The notes below the pieces were generated by a model that searched no databases, was not told the DNA's origin, and was given only the letters and a program-made list of their open reading frames with translations. Positions 37,456 to 47,237 of a stretch of DNA of 64,000 bases are shown piece after piece. This DNA is from Streptomyces sp. NBC_00659 (GTDB lineage Bacteria > Actinomycetota > Actinomycetes > Streptomycetales > Streptomycetaceae), in contig NZ_CP109031.1 of NCBI RefSeq assembly GCF_036226925.1, positions 3,596,001 through 3,660,000 on the forward strand, written 5' to 3'. How positions within the stretch are numbered: the first letter of the stretch is position 1; each line of letters opens with the position of its first letter. A program made the position numbers and the translations under genes.

Positions 37456-38802
37456 ATGGCCAATTTCTCGAAGTCGAACGTGCCGCAGTTCTCGGTCGAC
37501 GTGTACCAGAACGAGTACCTGCCGGAGGGCGGTCGCGAGGTCAACGCGATCGTCACGGTGAGCGCGACCGGTGGCGGCACCGTCGGAAGCGCGGTCGCCT
37601 CGCCGCACCTGTACACGCCGGGCCAGGGACCGGACGCCGCCGTGGCGATCATGGTCGACTGTTCGGGCTCGATGGACTACCCGCCGGCCAAGATGCGCAA
37701 CGCCCGCGACGCGACGGCCGCCGCGATCGACACCCTGCGCGACGGGGTCCACTTCGCGGTGATCGGCGGCACACACGTCGCCAAGGAGGTCTACCCGGGT
37801 GGCGGGCGGCTCGCCGTGGCGGACGCCTCCACCCGCGACCAGGCCAAGCAGGCGCTGCGCAAGCTGAGCGCGGGCGGCGGTACGGCGATCGGCACCTGGC
37901 TGCGGCTCGCCGACCGGCTGCTGTCCTCCGCGGAGGTGTCGATCCGGCACGGCATCCTGCTCACCGACGGCCGCAACGAACACGAGTCGCCCGAGGACCT
38001 GCGGGCCGCGCTGGACTCCTGTGCCGGACGCTTCACCTGCGACGCGCGGGGCGTCGGCACCGACTGGGAGGTCAAGGAGGTCACCGGGATCGCCTCGGCG
38101 CTGCTCGGCACCGCCGACATCGTCGCCGACCCCGCCGCCCTCGCCGCCGACTTCACGCACATGATGGAGACGGCCATGGGCAAGGAGGTCGCCGACGTGG
38201 CCCTGCGGGTGTGGACGCCGGTCGGCACCGAGATCAAGTTCGTCAAGCAAGTGGCGCCCACGGTCGGGGACCTGACGGACCGGCGGACCGAGGCCGGACC
38301 CCGCGCGGGCGACTACCCGACGGGCTCCTGGGGCGACGAGTCCCGCGACTACCACGTGTGCGTCCAGGTCCCGACGGCCGGGATCGGCCAGGAGATGCTG
38401 GCCGCCCGGGTCTCGCTGGTGATCCCGCAGAGCGACGGCAGCGTGCAGAACCTCGGCGCGCAGGGGCTCGTACGGGCCGTGTGGACCGACGACATGACCG
38501 CCTCGACCTCCATCAATCCGCAGGTCGCGCACTACACCGGCCAGGCCGAACTGGCACAGGTCATCCAACAAGGTCTGGATCTTCGCAAAGCGGGAGATGT
38601 CGACGGAGCAACGGCCAAGCTGGGACGGGCCGTACAGCTCGCCGGAGCCTCCGGAAACGCCGATACTGCGAAACTCCTCGCGAAGGTGGTGGACGTGGTC
38701 GACGTCGCGGCAGGTACTGTGCGATTGAAAGCACGTGTCGCGGAGGCCGACGAAATGACCCTCGAGACACGGTCCACAAAGACTGTTCGTGTAAAGAAGT
38801 AG
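37456..38802 (+). CDS. von Willebrand factor A domain protein of the PknG locus
   Basis: 448 residues. The start ATG at 37456 (MANFSKSNVPQFS) follows AGGGGGA. The vWA domain runs from ~60 to ~240 with a MIDAS motif VDCSGSM (D68-S70-S72) and a downstream LLTDGRNEH. A beta-rich domain and a C-terminal helical segment (LAQVIQQGLDLRKAGDVDGATAKLG), similar to a tetratricopeptide pair, follow. No signal peptide: it should be cytoplasmic and bind partner proteins through a metal ion. Its place between the phosphatase and FHA genes suggests an adaptor in the same phospho-relay. Confidence 0.88.
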   Translation: MANFSKSNVPQFSVDVYQNEYLPEGGREVNAIVTVSATGGGTVGSAVASPHLYTPGQGPDAAVAIMVDCSGSMDYPPAKMRNARDATAAAIDTLRDGVHFAVIGGTHVAKEVYPGGGRLAVADASTRDQAKQALRKLSAGGGTAIGTWLRLADRLLSSAEVSIRHGILLTDGRNEHESPEDLRAALDSCAGRFTCDARGVGTDWEVKEVTGIASALLGTADIVADPAALAADFTHMMETAMGKEVADVALRVWTPVGTEIKFVKQVAPTVGDLTDRRTEAGPRAGDYPTGSWGDESRDYHVCVQVPTAGIGQEMLAARVSLVIPQSDGSVQNLGAQGLVRAVWTDDMTASTSINPQVAHYTGQAELAQVIQQGLDLRKAGDVDGATAKLGRAVQLAGASGNADTAKLLAKVVDVVDVAAGTVRLKARVAEADEMTLETRSTKTVRVKK

Positions 38803-38884
38803 CGGGAAGTAGCGAGCCCGGTTCCCGCTGGGATCCGGAGAAACCCGGTCATGACGACCGGAAAAGGAAGGGGGAAGCGCCGAC

Positions 38885-40225
38885 ATGCCGACATGCCCGA
38901 ACGGACACCAGTCGGGTTCCGACGATTGGTGCGAGGTCTGCGGTCACCGCATGGCCGGTACCGTGCCCCCGCTCCCCCCACCGCCGCCGCCCGGCGCCGG
39001 TTACGGATACCCGGCGCCCGGTTCGCCGCCGCCGGCCCCCGGCGGCCGGTCCGGCGTGCCCGACGCCAACGCCGAGTTCTGCCCGCAGTGCCGTACGCCC
39101 CGTGAGGGCGCGGCGCCGTTCTGTGAGGAGTGCCGGTGGAACTTCCTGACCAACACCGCCACCTCGTACACACCGGCGGCACCGCGTCCGCCGGCCGGCG
39201 GTCCGGGCGGTCCCGGCGGGCAGTCGCCGTACGGCGGTCCCGGCGGGCAGTCTCCATACGGTGATCCCGGCGCTCCCGGCGGCCAGAATCCGGCGCCGCG
39301 GTTCCCGCAGCCCGGACCGGGACAGCAGGGCGGTCCGGGTGCCGGCGGCCCCGGTCACGACCCGTTCGAGTACCAGAGCTCGCGGCCCTCGCAGATGAAC
39401 CGGCCCGCCGAACCGATCCCTCCGGGCCCCCAGGCCCAGCCGTACGGCGGCCCCCAGGGCTTCGGCGACCCCCAGGGTTTCGGCGAGCCCTCGCGCCAGG
39501 CGGCGCCGTCCGCGCCCGGCGGCCCCGGTGCTCCGCAGCAGGCCTACACCCAGCAGCCCTCCCCGCCGCCCTTCACCCAGGGCGGACCGCCTCGGCAGGG
39601 CGGCCCGCAGCCCGGCGGCCCGGCCTTCGGCGGCGGTGAGGACGACTGGGTGATCCCCCCGCCGTCGTCCGGCACGCCCGGCGGTCAGGGCGGTCAGGGC
39701 GGCCCGGGCCAGGCAAGCGGCTACGGCTACCAGCAGCCCGGCGCCACCCAGGCTCCGCCCGGTCCCGGCTACCAGCAGCCTCAGCAGCCTCAGCAGCCTC
39801 AGCAGCAGCAGCAACAGTCGTTGTCCTGGAGTGCGACCATCGCGCCGGACCGCGAGTACTTCATGGCGATGATGCAGCGCTCCGGTCCCGAGGCCGCGGG
39901 CCTGAACCTGCCCGCGTACTCGCCGGAGCTTCAGCGTCCGCTCCTCGGCAACCAGATCACCATCGGCCGCCGCCGGCACTCCACCGGCGAATCCCCGGAC
40001 ATCGACCTGTCGGTGCCCCCGGAGGACCCGGGTGTCTCGCACCAGCACGCGGTCCTGGTCCAGCAGCCCGACAGCACCTGGGCGGTCGTCGACCAGAACT
40101 CGACGAACGGGACCACGGTCAACGGCGGCGAGGAGCCCATCCAGCCGTTCGTGCCGGTGCCGCTTCAGGACGGCGACCGGGTGCACGTGGGCGCCTGGAC
40201 GACGATCACGATCCGACGCGGCTGA
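38885..40225 (+). CDS. FHA domain protein with N-terminal zinc ribbons
   Basis: 446 residues. Two zinc ribbons at the N-terminus (CPNGHQSGSDDWCEVCG, then FCPQC...FCEEC at ~65-85), a ~220-residue Gly/Pro/Gln-rich linker with PQQ repeats, and a C-terminal FHA domain (~345-446: ITIGRRRHSTGESPDIDL, GVSHQHAVLV, DQNSTNGTTVNG, VHVGAWTTITI). The phosphothreonine-binding Arg, Ser and His/Asn are present. It is the probable phospho-reader of the upstream kinase, comparable to GarA, but the N-terminal ETT phosphorylation motif of GarA is not seen. Start ATG 38885 after AAGGGGGAAG. Confidence 0.92.
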   Translation: MPTCPNGHQSGSDDWCEVCGHRMAGTVPPLPPPPPPGAGYGYPAPGSPPPAPGGRSGVPDANAEFCPQCRTPREGAAPFCEECRWNFLTNTATSYTPAAPRPPAGGPGGPGGQSPYGGPGGQSPYGDPGAPGGQNPAPRFPQPGPGQQGGPGAGGPGHDPFEYQSSRPSQMNRPAEPIPPGPQAQPYGGPQGFGDPQGFGEPSRQAAPSAPGGPGAPQQAYTQQPSPPPFTQGGPPRQGGPQPGGPAFGGGEDDWVIPPPSSGTPGGQGGQGGPGQASGYGYQQPGATQAPPGPGYQQPQQPQQPQQQQQQSLSWSATIAPDREYFMAMMQRSGPEAAGLNLPAYSPELQRPLLGNQITIGRRRHSTGESPDIDLSVPPEDPGVSHQHAVLVQQPDSTWAVVDQNSTNGTTVNGGEEPIQPFVPVPLQDGDRVHVGAWTTITIRRG

Positions 40226-40233
40226 GCACCGTC

Positions 40234-40262
40234 CTGCCGGGCCCGGCACAGTGGCCCGGCAG
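40234..40262. terminator. Hairpin after the FHA gene
   Basis: A 10-bp perfect stem (40234-40243 with 40253-40262) with a 9-nt loop lies 9 bp after the FHA stop, between convergent genes. No T-run follows, so it is a weak call. Confidence 0.5.
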
Positions 40263-40324
40263 GTCTCCCGCGCCGGGCCGCCCCTGAGCGCTCCCGGACG
40301 CTCGGGACCCCGCGCTCGCACGGC

Positions 40325-41317
40325 TCAGGGCAGCGGCCAGGTGTACGGACCCTCGGGGTCGTCCAGCCACGCCCGGGCACCCTCCTCGCCGACCGTGACC
40401 CCGTACCGCTCGCGCTGCGGCTGTCCCTCGCGCTCCCACAGCGTGCAGGCGTCCTGCGGGTCCAGCCGGCCCGCCGTGAGGGCGAGCAGGAAACGGAACA
40501 GATCGTGGCCGCGGGCCCGGCGCGGCACCCCGCCGGTCCGGGCCGGCTCCGGCTCCGGTCCGGGCCGGGTGGCACCGCGCAGCGGCACGAAGAAGGCTGA
40601 CGTGTGCAGGAAGCGTCCCTCGGCATGACCGGAGTCCCGGACCTCCAGCGCGATCAGGCCGGTGGCCAGCGGCGCGAGGACGCGGGCCCCGGGGCCGCAC
40701 TGGGCCAGCCAGGGGCGCGGGATCGTGGTCAGCGTGCAGGTGGCGATGATCCGGTCGAAGGGGGCGCGCTCGGGGACCCCGCGCGCTCCGTCGCCGGTGA
40801 CGACGGTCGGGTGGTACCCGGCGATGTCCAGATGCCGGCGAGCGGCCTCCGTGATCTCCACGTCGAGGTCGACCGTGGTCACCAGGCCGTCGCCGAGACG
40901 GTACGCGAGCAGGGCCGCGTTGTAGCCGGTCCCCGCGCCGATCTCCAGGACCGTGTCCCCGTCCCGTACCTCCAGCTCGGCCAGCATCTTGGCCATCAGC
41001 GACGGCTGGCTGCTGGAGGAGACCAGTTCCCCGTCCCGTACCCGGGTGGCCAGCGGGGCGTCCGCGTACGCGCCGCGCAGCCAGCGGTCCCGGACCCCCG
41101 GGTCCGGGTCCTCGCCCCACAGACGCTCGTAGCCGCCGATCCCGCCGAGGTAGTAGTACGGCACGAACAGGTGGCGCGGGACGGCCTCGAAGGCCTCCCG
41201 CCAGACGGGATCGCTCTCCCAGGCCCCGCTCCGCTCGATCACGCGCACCAGGGACGCCCGCGCCGCGTCGGCGAGGTCGTCGGGGCCGGGACCGGTTTCG
41301 AGAGCGTGCGCGCCCAT
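40325..41317 (-). CDS. PCMT-like SAM-dependent methyltransferase
   Basis: 330 residues. The SAM-binding motif VLEIGAGTGYNAALLAYRLG sits near residue 120, preceded by the PCMT-type QPSLMAKMLAELEV and followed by VTTVDLDVEITEAAR and VVTGDGARG. An N-terminal FEAVPRHLFVPYYYL matches the protein-L-isoaspartate O-methyltransferase family, and a C-terminal extension (~100 residues) is present, as in actinobacterial paralogues of uncertain substrate. The ATG at 41317 begins MGAHALETGPG. Repair of isoaspartate or methylation of a peptide product are both possible. Confidence 0.85.
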   Translation of the reverse strand: MGAHALETGPGPDDLADAARASLVRVIERSGAWESDPVWREAFEAVPRHLFVPYYYLGGIGGYERLWGEDPDPGVRDRWLRGAYADAPLATRVRDGELVSSSSQPSLMAKMLAELEVRDGDTVLEIGAGTGYNAALLAYRLGDGLVTTVDLDVEITEAARRHLDIAGYHPTVVTGDGARGVPERAPFDRIIATCTLTTIPRPWLAQCGPGARVLAPLATGLIALEVRDSGHAEGRFLHTSAFFVPLRGATRPGPEPEPARTGGVPRRARGHDLFRFLLALTAGRLDPQDACTLWEREGQPQRERYGVTVGEEGARAWLDDPEGPYTWPLP

Positions 41318-41457
41318 ACCTCCACTGTGCTGCCGAACGGGCCACGAGGCGAGCGCCGGCCCGTCCGGTCCGGAACCGCCGCGTCCGCCGCGTCGGCTTC
41401 GCCGGGTGTGGACCTAAGCCTTGAGTCCTCGGTCGCACCGTCTGAGAACATGGGGAC

Positions 41458-41862
41458 GTGAAAGAGATTCGGCGCGGCACGCTTCAGGAGCAGACCTTCT
41501 ACGAGCAGGTCGGCGGCGAGGAGACCTTCCGGCGCCTCGTACACCGTTTCTACGAGGGTGTCGCCGGGGATCCGCTGCTGAAGCCCATGTATCCCGAGGA
41601 GGACCTGGGCCCGGCCGAGGAGCGCCTCACGCTGTTCCTGATCCAGTACTGGGGCGGCCCGACGACGTACAGCGAGAACCGCGGCCACCCCCGGCTGCGG
41701 ATGCGGCACGCCCCGTTCGAGGTCGACCAGGCGGCGCACGACGCCTGGCTGAAGCACATGCGGGTGGCCGTCGACGAGCTCGGCCTCTCCGAGGAGCACG
41801 AGCACACGCTGTGGAACTACCTGACGTACGCGGCCGCGTCGATGGTGAACACGGCGGGCTGA
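41458..41862 (+). CDS. glbO: Group II truncated hemoglobin
   Basis: 134 residues, the family's normal size. The haem pocket is visible: FYEGVAGDPLLKPMYP, TLFLIQYWGGP, the proximal histidine in RLRMRHAPF, and the conserved Trp in LWNYLTYAAASM. Group II globins bind O2 tightly and protect respiration from nitric oxide and peroxide. The GTG at 41458 is used. It is divergent from the methyltransferase gene, with 140 bp between the starts. Confidence 0.93.
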   Translation: MKEIRRGTLQEQTFYEQVGGEETFRRLVHRFYEGVAGDPLLKPMYPEEDLGPAEERLTLFLIQYWGGPTTYSENRGHPRLRMRHAPFEVDQAAHDAWLKHMRVAVDELGLSEEHEHTLWNYLTYAAASMVNTAG

Positions 41863-41866
41863 CCGT

Positions 41867-41902
41867 CGGCCCGCGGCGCCGGACACCGCGCGCCGCGGGC
41901 CG
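41867..41902. terminator. Bidirectional terminator after glbO
   Basis: A perfect 13-bp stem (41867-41879 with 41890-41902) and a 10-nt loop lie between the convergent glbO and hypothetical genes. Confidence 0.75.
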
Positions 41903-41926
41903 GACTGCGGCACTCGGCGCCCAGGA

Positions 41927-42640
41927 TCAGTGAACGCTGACGCCCAGCGAGCCAAGTCCCGCCCGGCGGACGGCGATCGAGCCGAACGGCGTCCGCAGGC
42001 GCAGCCACGCACCGGACGAGTACAGCGCCAACGGGCTGTCGCCCGAGGGGACCTGTCCCCCGGCGGAGGCGGGCGCGGGCGGCACGGGCCGCAGGAATCC
42101 CAGTGCCTGCGCGGCGTGCGCGGCCCGCACGGGAAGTCCGGTGTCACCGATCGGCCGGGACCATATCTCCCGCCCGACCCGGTCGAGTTCGGCACGGGTA
42201 CGCAGCTCGGGGGCCAACTCCTCGGTGCGCGACCGGAATTCGGCCACGGCCGCGGCGACCTTCGCCCGCACGGCGTCCGGGGCGGGCAGTCCCGGCTCCG
42301 GCCGCCAGCCGCCGCGGGGCGGCAGGACGCCGGCCCACGGGGGCCCGGTGACGGGGGCCGGGACGCCGACGGTGGCGGCCTGCTCCTCGACGGACTCCAG
42401 CAGTTCACCGGCGGAGACGGTCACGTCGAGGGTGACGTCGAGCCCGTTCTCGTACGGCTTGGCGAGCCGTGCCGTACGGATCGCGAGGACCTCGAACGAC
42501 GGCGGCCGGCCGAAGACCGCGAGCGTGGTGCCGTGCGCCTTCAGGCGCACGGCGGCCGCGCGGTCGTAGTGGACGAGCCGGGAGAGGAAGGCGGCCAGAT
42601 CGGCCGCCTCCCCCGCGTCGGCGAGGTGCAGGACGGTCAT
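41927..42640 (-). CDS. Conserved actinobacterial hypothetical protein
   Basis: 237 residues, not recognised. The ATG at 42640 overlaps the stop of the thioesterase gene (ATGA), so the two are coupled. The sequence is soluble, with an N-terminal LADAGEAADLAAFLSRLVHYD, a beta-rich middle (LAVFGRPPSFEVLAIRTARL) and an Ala/Pro-rich central linker. No catalytic motif or membrane segment is visible. Coupling with an acyl-CoA thioesterase and ettA suggests a housekeeping role. Confidence 0.8.
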   Translation of the reverse strand: MTVLHLADAGEAADLAAFLSRLVHYDRAAAVRLKAHGTTLAVFGRPPSFEVLAIRTARLAKPYENGLDVTLDVTVSAGELLESVEEQAATVGVPAPVTGPPWAGVLPPRGGWRPEPGLPAPDAVRAKVAAAVAEFRSRTEELAPELRTRAELDRVGREIWSRPIGDTGLPVRAAHAAQALGFLRPVPPAPASAGGQVPSGDSPLALYSSGAWLRLRTPFGSIAVRRAGLGSLGVSVH

Positions 42641-43047
42641 GCCGCGACGGCCTCGTCCGCGTCGTCGCGGTACGACTCCAGGAAGTCGCGCTCCTCGGCG
42701 GTGATCCGGCGCGGGCGCTGCTGCTCGAAGTCGAACGGCACGATCACCGTCGAGGCCGTGACGTAGACCTGATCAGGGTCCTTGACCTCGTAGGTGATCG
42801 TGAAGGACGCCGCCCGGATCTGCGTCACCCACATCTCGATGTCCACCGGCGTGTGCCGGTGGACCAGCTGCCGCTTGTAGTCGATCTCGTGGCGCGCCAC
42901 CACGGACCCCTGCTTGAAGTCCTTGTCCGGGCGGAACAGAAAGTTGATACGGGCTTCCTCCAGGTAGCGGAGGAACACCACGTTGTTGACGTGGCCGTAC
43001 GCGTCCATGTCCGCCCAGCGCAGCGGGCAGCTGTAGATGTGGCGCAA
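42637..43047 (-). CDS. Acyl-CoA thioesterase, hotdog fold (4-hydroxybenzoyl-CoA thioesterase-like)
   Basis: 136 residues. The hotdog signature is CPLRWADMDAYGHVNNVVFLRYLEEARI, with the catalytic Asp in the D-x-x-G-H-V-N-N motif. It should hydrolyse acyl-CoA thioesters in the cytoplasm. The TTG at 43047 (MRHIYSCPLRW) is chosen because it is the only start close to the family N-terminus; it lies 6 bp after the ettA stop. It is therefore part of an ettA-thioesterase-hypothetical operon. Confidence 0.9.
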   Translation of the reverse strand: MRHIYSCPLRWADMDAYGHVNNVVFLRYLEEARINFLFRPDKDFKQGSVVARHEIDYKRQLVHRHTPVDIEMWVTQIRAASFTITYEVKDPDQVYVTASTVIVPFDFEQQRPRRITAEERDFLESYRDDADEAVAA

Positions 43048-43053
43048 GACCGA

Positions 43054-44718
<1,665 letters not shown>

Positions 44719-44758
44719 GAGAAACCGTCCGGACGCTTGAAATCGGCAGTGGGCAGAT

Positions 44759-44787
44759 ACACCCCATCTTGCCTGACGGCTACCCCT
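44759..44787. repeat. Left 29-bp direct repeat, probable att site upstream of ettA
   Basis: 29 bases are identical to 63425-63453 and in the same orientation. This copy starts 41 bp upstream of the ettA start, so it lies in the ettA leader or promoter. Beyond the identical core both copies continue as clearly related but diverged sequence for roughly 140 bp (to about 44930 and 63590). The pair flanks an 18.7-kb region that ends in an integrase gene, as attL/attR should. The stretch 44788-45152 holds no gene that I can support; it carries this diverged homology. Confidence 0.75.
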
Positions 44788-45152
44788 CGGGGGAAACCCG
44801 TTCGGCGGGGGCGCCCTGACCTGGGGTTCCGCCGTCGAGGTCTGTGGCATGTCTGTCACTGTCGGTCGCCACCGGTCGTCCTCGGCGACCCTCGGACGGC
44901 CCAGGGACGGCCCAGCCCTGGCGCACCCGGCTGACGGCAGCACCTTCGACACGCCCCGCTTGAACCTCAGCCGACGACAGTCAGCCACGACGGCGGGCGC
45001 GCCGACCGACCACGCACGCGTATGCCTCGCTCAGCCCTCACGGGCCTCAGCCACGCTGTCGCTGCCGTCGACCAGAGCAAGCCGCGACGGCCGGCCCGCG
45101 ACGACAGAGCCCTCGGCGTGTCGCGGCCAAGGAGCTCGCATACCTTCACGTC

Positions 45153-45404
45153 ATGGACTTCAACATCACCGCGGGGGAGGAAGCCGTCGTGTTCCACGTG
45201 GCGAGCCTCGTCCAGGATGGCCTCTCCCCCACGGATGACGACTTGGCGAAGGAGCTGGGTGAAGAGGTTCGCCCAATGCTGCAATCGCTCCTGGGCAAGG
45301 GTTGGCTTGTGGTTGACGAGGATCGTGAGCTGGCCTTGTCCCCGATCGCACGGCACGTCGTGTCCAGCCGCAGGGACGCCGAGGGGCCGCAAGCGTCCCA
45401 ATAG
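45153..45404 (+). CDS. Small winged-helix-like hypothetical protein
   Basis: 83 residues. The ATG at 45153 gives MDFNITAGEEAVVFHVASLV. The order LVQDGLSPTDDDLAKELGEEV, RPMLQSLLGKGWLVVDEDREL, LALSPIARHVV reads as a helix-turn-helix with a wing, similar to small MarR/ArsR-like folds, but no family can be named. It is the first cargo gene inside the proposed element and is followed 26 bp later by a tRNA-like hairpin repeat. Ribosome site weak. Confidence 0.6.
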   Translation: MDFNITAGEEAVVFHVASLVQDGLSPTDDDLAKELGEEVRPMLQSLLGKGWLVVDEDRELALSPIARHVVSSRRDAEGPQASQ

Positions 45405-45429
45405 ATATGAGCTGTCCAAACCGCTGAGC

Positions 45430-45557
45430 CATCAGCTTGGGAAGCTGCGGCCATTTGGGGTTGATCCGGGCGCTGACTTGGGTATACGGCCTGGCCGTGG
45501 TCTCGTCGGGCTCCGCTGCTCTCACCGTGATTCCCCGCTGTTCCCCGCTCGATCTGG
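45430..45557. repeat. Att-scar A: tRNA-Gly-like anticodon arm plus tandem TTCCCCGCT repeats
   Basis: Begins with an inverted repeat, CAGCTTGGGAAGCTG (45433-45447), which read on the minus strand equals the anticodon arm of tRNA-Gly(CCC). It ends with a 10-bp tandem repeat TTCCCCGCTG/TTCCCCGCTC (45531-45550). The 128-bp unit aligns without gaps to 47238-47365 (scar B). Such an arrangement, tRNA segment plus short arm repeats, is that of an integrase attachment site. Confidence 0.6.
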
Positions 45558-45684
45558 GACGCTGGACGAGCGGCACCTGTGGAGGAACCCGAGCACCTGA
45601 CGAGGCTACGGCTGACCGCAAGATCCGGGACTTGGCTCTGTCGAGGATCTTGTGAATTCCGCCGATCGAGCATCCTGAGCAGGA

Positions 45685-46323
45685 TCATTGTTGTCCGGTA
45701 CTACGCAGTGCCACCGCGATGTGGCTATAGCTGGGTATGGAAACTCCGTTGGCCTGCTCGTAACGGACTACCTGTGCGAGCCCGAGCTTCTCCCCAGTGG
45801 ACAGGGTCCGGTTCCCTGTCCACAAAAGCACCTTCAGTTGCTCGTTCTGGATGGTGAGAAGCGGTTCGACAGGCTCCAACGGCAGGCCGGTACGGACGCA
45901 CCAATCGGCCACTGCGGTCCAGTAGTCGGTCAGGGTGCTCCAGCAGACTGCACTGCGGGGACCTAGCAGGGCGTACACCTCGTCGGGCGACCAGAGCGTG
46001 TCGAGACCGTGCGACACAAGGTTCTGGATGTTCTCCAGCAGCGAGGTGACGAACTCGTAGTTCGCCTCGTCCCCGAGCAGTTCCTCCACGATCGCCAGAA
46101 CCTCGGTGACCGCGTCGGAGTTGCGCTGGGCGACTCGATAGGCGACCTCTCGACAGACGTCCTGGTCGTTGCCGTCATCTGTCGATCCGGGCCTGATCCC
46201 TGCAGCGTCAAGCAGTCGCCGAGATCGCTCGGCCGGCCGTCGGCGCCATGGAAATCGCATCGTGTCTTCTCGTCTTCCGCAGACTCTTCCAAAGACCGTG
46301 CGGCCCTGGCGGCCGCTCATCAT
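45685..46323 (-). CDS. Hypothetical protein, mobile-region cargo
   Basis: 212 residues from the ATG at 46323 (GGGGGAG upstream); an internal ATG at 46260 (MRFPWRRRPAERS) is an alternative start. The sequence is soluble and helical, with AVTEVLAIVEELLGDEANYEFVTSLLENIQN in the centre and no known motif. A+T content and codon use differ from the chromosomal genes to the left. It is flanked on both sides by tRNA-derived att-like sequences, so it is a candidate single-gene cassette. Function unknown. Confidence 0.65.
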   Translation of the reverse strand: MMSGRQGRTVFGRVCGRREDTMRFPWRRRPAERSRRLLDAAGIRPGSTDDGNDQDVCREVAYRVAQRNSDAVTEVLAIVEELLGDEANYEFVTSLLENIQNLVSHGLDTLWSPDEVYALLGPRSAVCWSTLTDYWTAVADWCVRTGLPLEPVEPLLTIQNEQLKVLLWTGNRTLSTGEKLGLAQVVRYEQANGVSIPSYSHIAVALRSTGQQ

Positions 46324-46441
46324 GACAGGGCTCCCCCGCAGGCCCTATGCCGGGTGGGAGGTTCGGGCGCTGTTGACGATCTTGAGACATCGCAAAGTTC
46401 ATGGGCTCTGAGGTACGCGTCTGCGCGGGAGATCGTGAGAG

Positions 46442-46491
46442 TGGCGGGCGCGGACGGTTTCGAACCGCCGACATCCGCCTTGTAAGTTCGG
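46442..46491 (-). tRNA. tRNA-Val(TAC) 3' half only (att remnant, not a working tRNA)
   Basis: Read on the minus strand: anticodon loop CTTACAA (46480-46486), 3' anticodon strand GGCGG, variable loop, an intact T arm with TTCGAAA loop (46453-46469), 3' acceptor strand CGCGCCC, discriminator G and CCA (46442-46444). The D arm and 5' acceptor strand are missing: identity to a tRNA stops inside the anticodon stem. This is the usual signature of an integrase crossover in a tRNA gene, so it is called an att remnant. Confidence 0.6.
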
Positions 46492-46580
46492 TCGAGCGGC
46501 TCCATCTGCCCTGTACGTCGGAGCGGGAAGGCAGCATCGGATCCATGCAGGGCTGCCTCGGTACGTCTCTGTCTCTGCTC

Positions 46581-46603
46581 GTTGATGTCAGCGATGGATG
46601 TCA
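46581..46603. repeat. Att-scar C arm repeats (GTTGATGTCA / GATGTCA)
   Basis: GTTGATGTCA (46581-46590) and GATGTCA (46597-46603) follow the tRNA-Val fragment by ~95 bp. The same paired motif recurs at 48203-48225, 50051-50073 and 51764-51785. Repeats of this kind are typical arm-type binding sites of tyrosine integrases; that role is inferred. Confidence 0.5.
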
Positions 46604-46693
46604 TTGGCTCGTCCGAACATGGTTCGTACGAACCGGCCGCGTGCGGCTGCCTCGTATGGAAGGCTGCGGTGATTCAGCGGCGAAGGGGGAATT

Positions 46694-47212
46694 GTGTACG
46701 TGCCGTCAGAGGGGCCCGTGGACCGCTTCGTGCCGCCGCCTGGACGCCTGCATCTTCTCCACCTCGTCGAGTACCAAGGCGGCCTTCGGCTGTGTGAGGA
46801 CGCTACGGGCCTGCTTGTCGGTCCGACCGACCGGCGGCTTCAGCGCGCTGGTCTCTACGTGACGAACCTTAGAGGTGTGACGTACCACCAGGCGGCGGCA
46901 AGACAAGCTGATCTGCGCCCAGGCCAGCCCTTGCGTCTGGTGCCTGAGCCCGACAACCCTCACGACGCCCATGCTGTAGCGGTCTACCCCAATGGTGAGA
47001 GCGACCCAATTGGCTACGTCAACAAGCAGAAAGCCCGTGTTTGGTCTGGGTTGATCGCCGAGGGGGCACAGCTCTCAGCAGTGAGCCTGAGAGGGACGGG
47101 TCCGGGAATTAAGTGTGAGGCAGTGGCTGTCCTGGCCGCCGAGCCAAGGGTGGTCGCCCACCTTCTGTCACCACGGCCTGCCTCGCTCCCTCGGCCGGCC
47201 TTCCTCCTGTAG
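46694..47212 (+). CDS. HIRAN domain protein
   Basis: 172 residues. The HIRAN motif is seen in the middle: LRLVPEPDNPHDAHAVAVY followed by DPIGYVNKQKARVWSGLI. HIRAN domains bind DNA ends or damaged DNA and usually accompany helicases or nucleases; here the domain stands nearly alone with a ~60-residue N-terminal region. The GTG at 46694 follows GAAGGGGGA. The gene lies between the tRNA-Val scar and scar B. Confidence 0.75.
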   Translation: MYVPSEGPVDRFVPPPGRLHLLHLVEYQGGLRLCEDATGLLVGPTDRRLQRAGLYVTNLRGVTYHQAAARQADLRPGQPLRLVPEPDNPHDAHAVAVYPNGESDPIGYVNKQKARVWSGLIAEGAQLSAVSLRGTGPGIKCEAVAVLAAEPRVVAHLLSPRPASLPRPAFLL

Positions 47213-47237
47213 TGATCCAGGGACACGCGCTCGACAC

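Noticed and set aside
39770..39815. CAGCAGCCT microsatellite-like repeat
   Set aside because: In frame within the FHA protein's PQQ linker; ordinary low-complexity linker.
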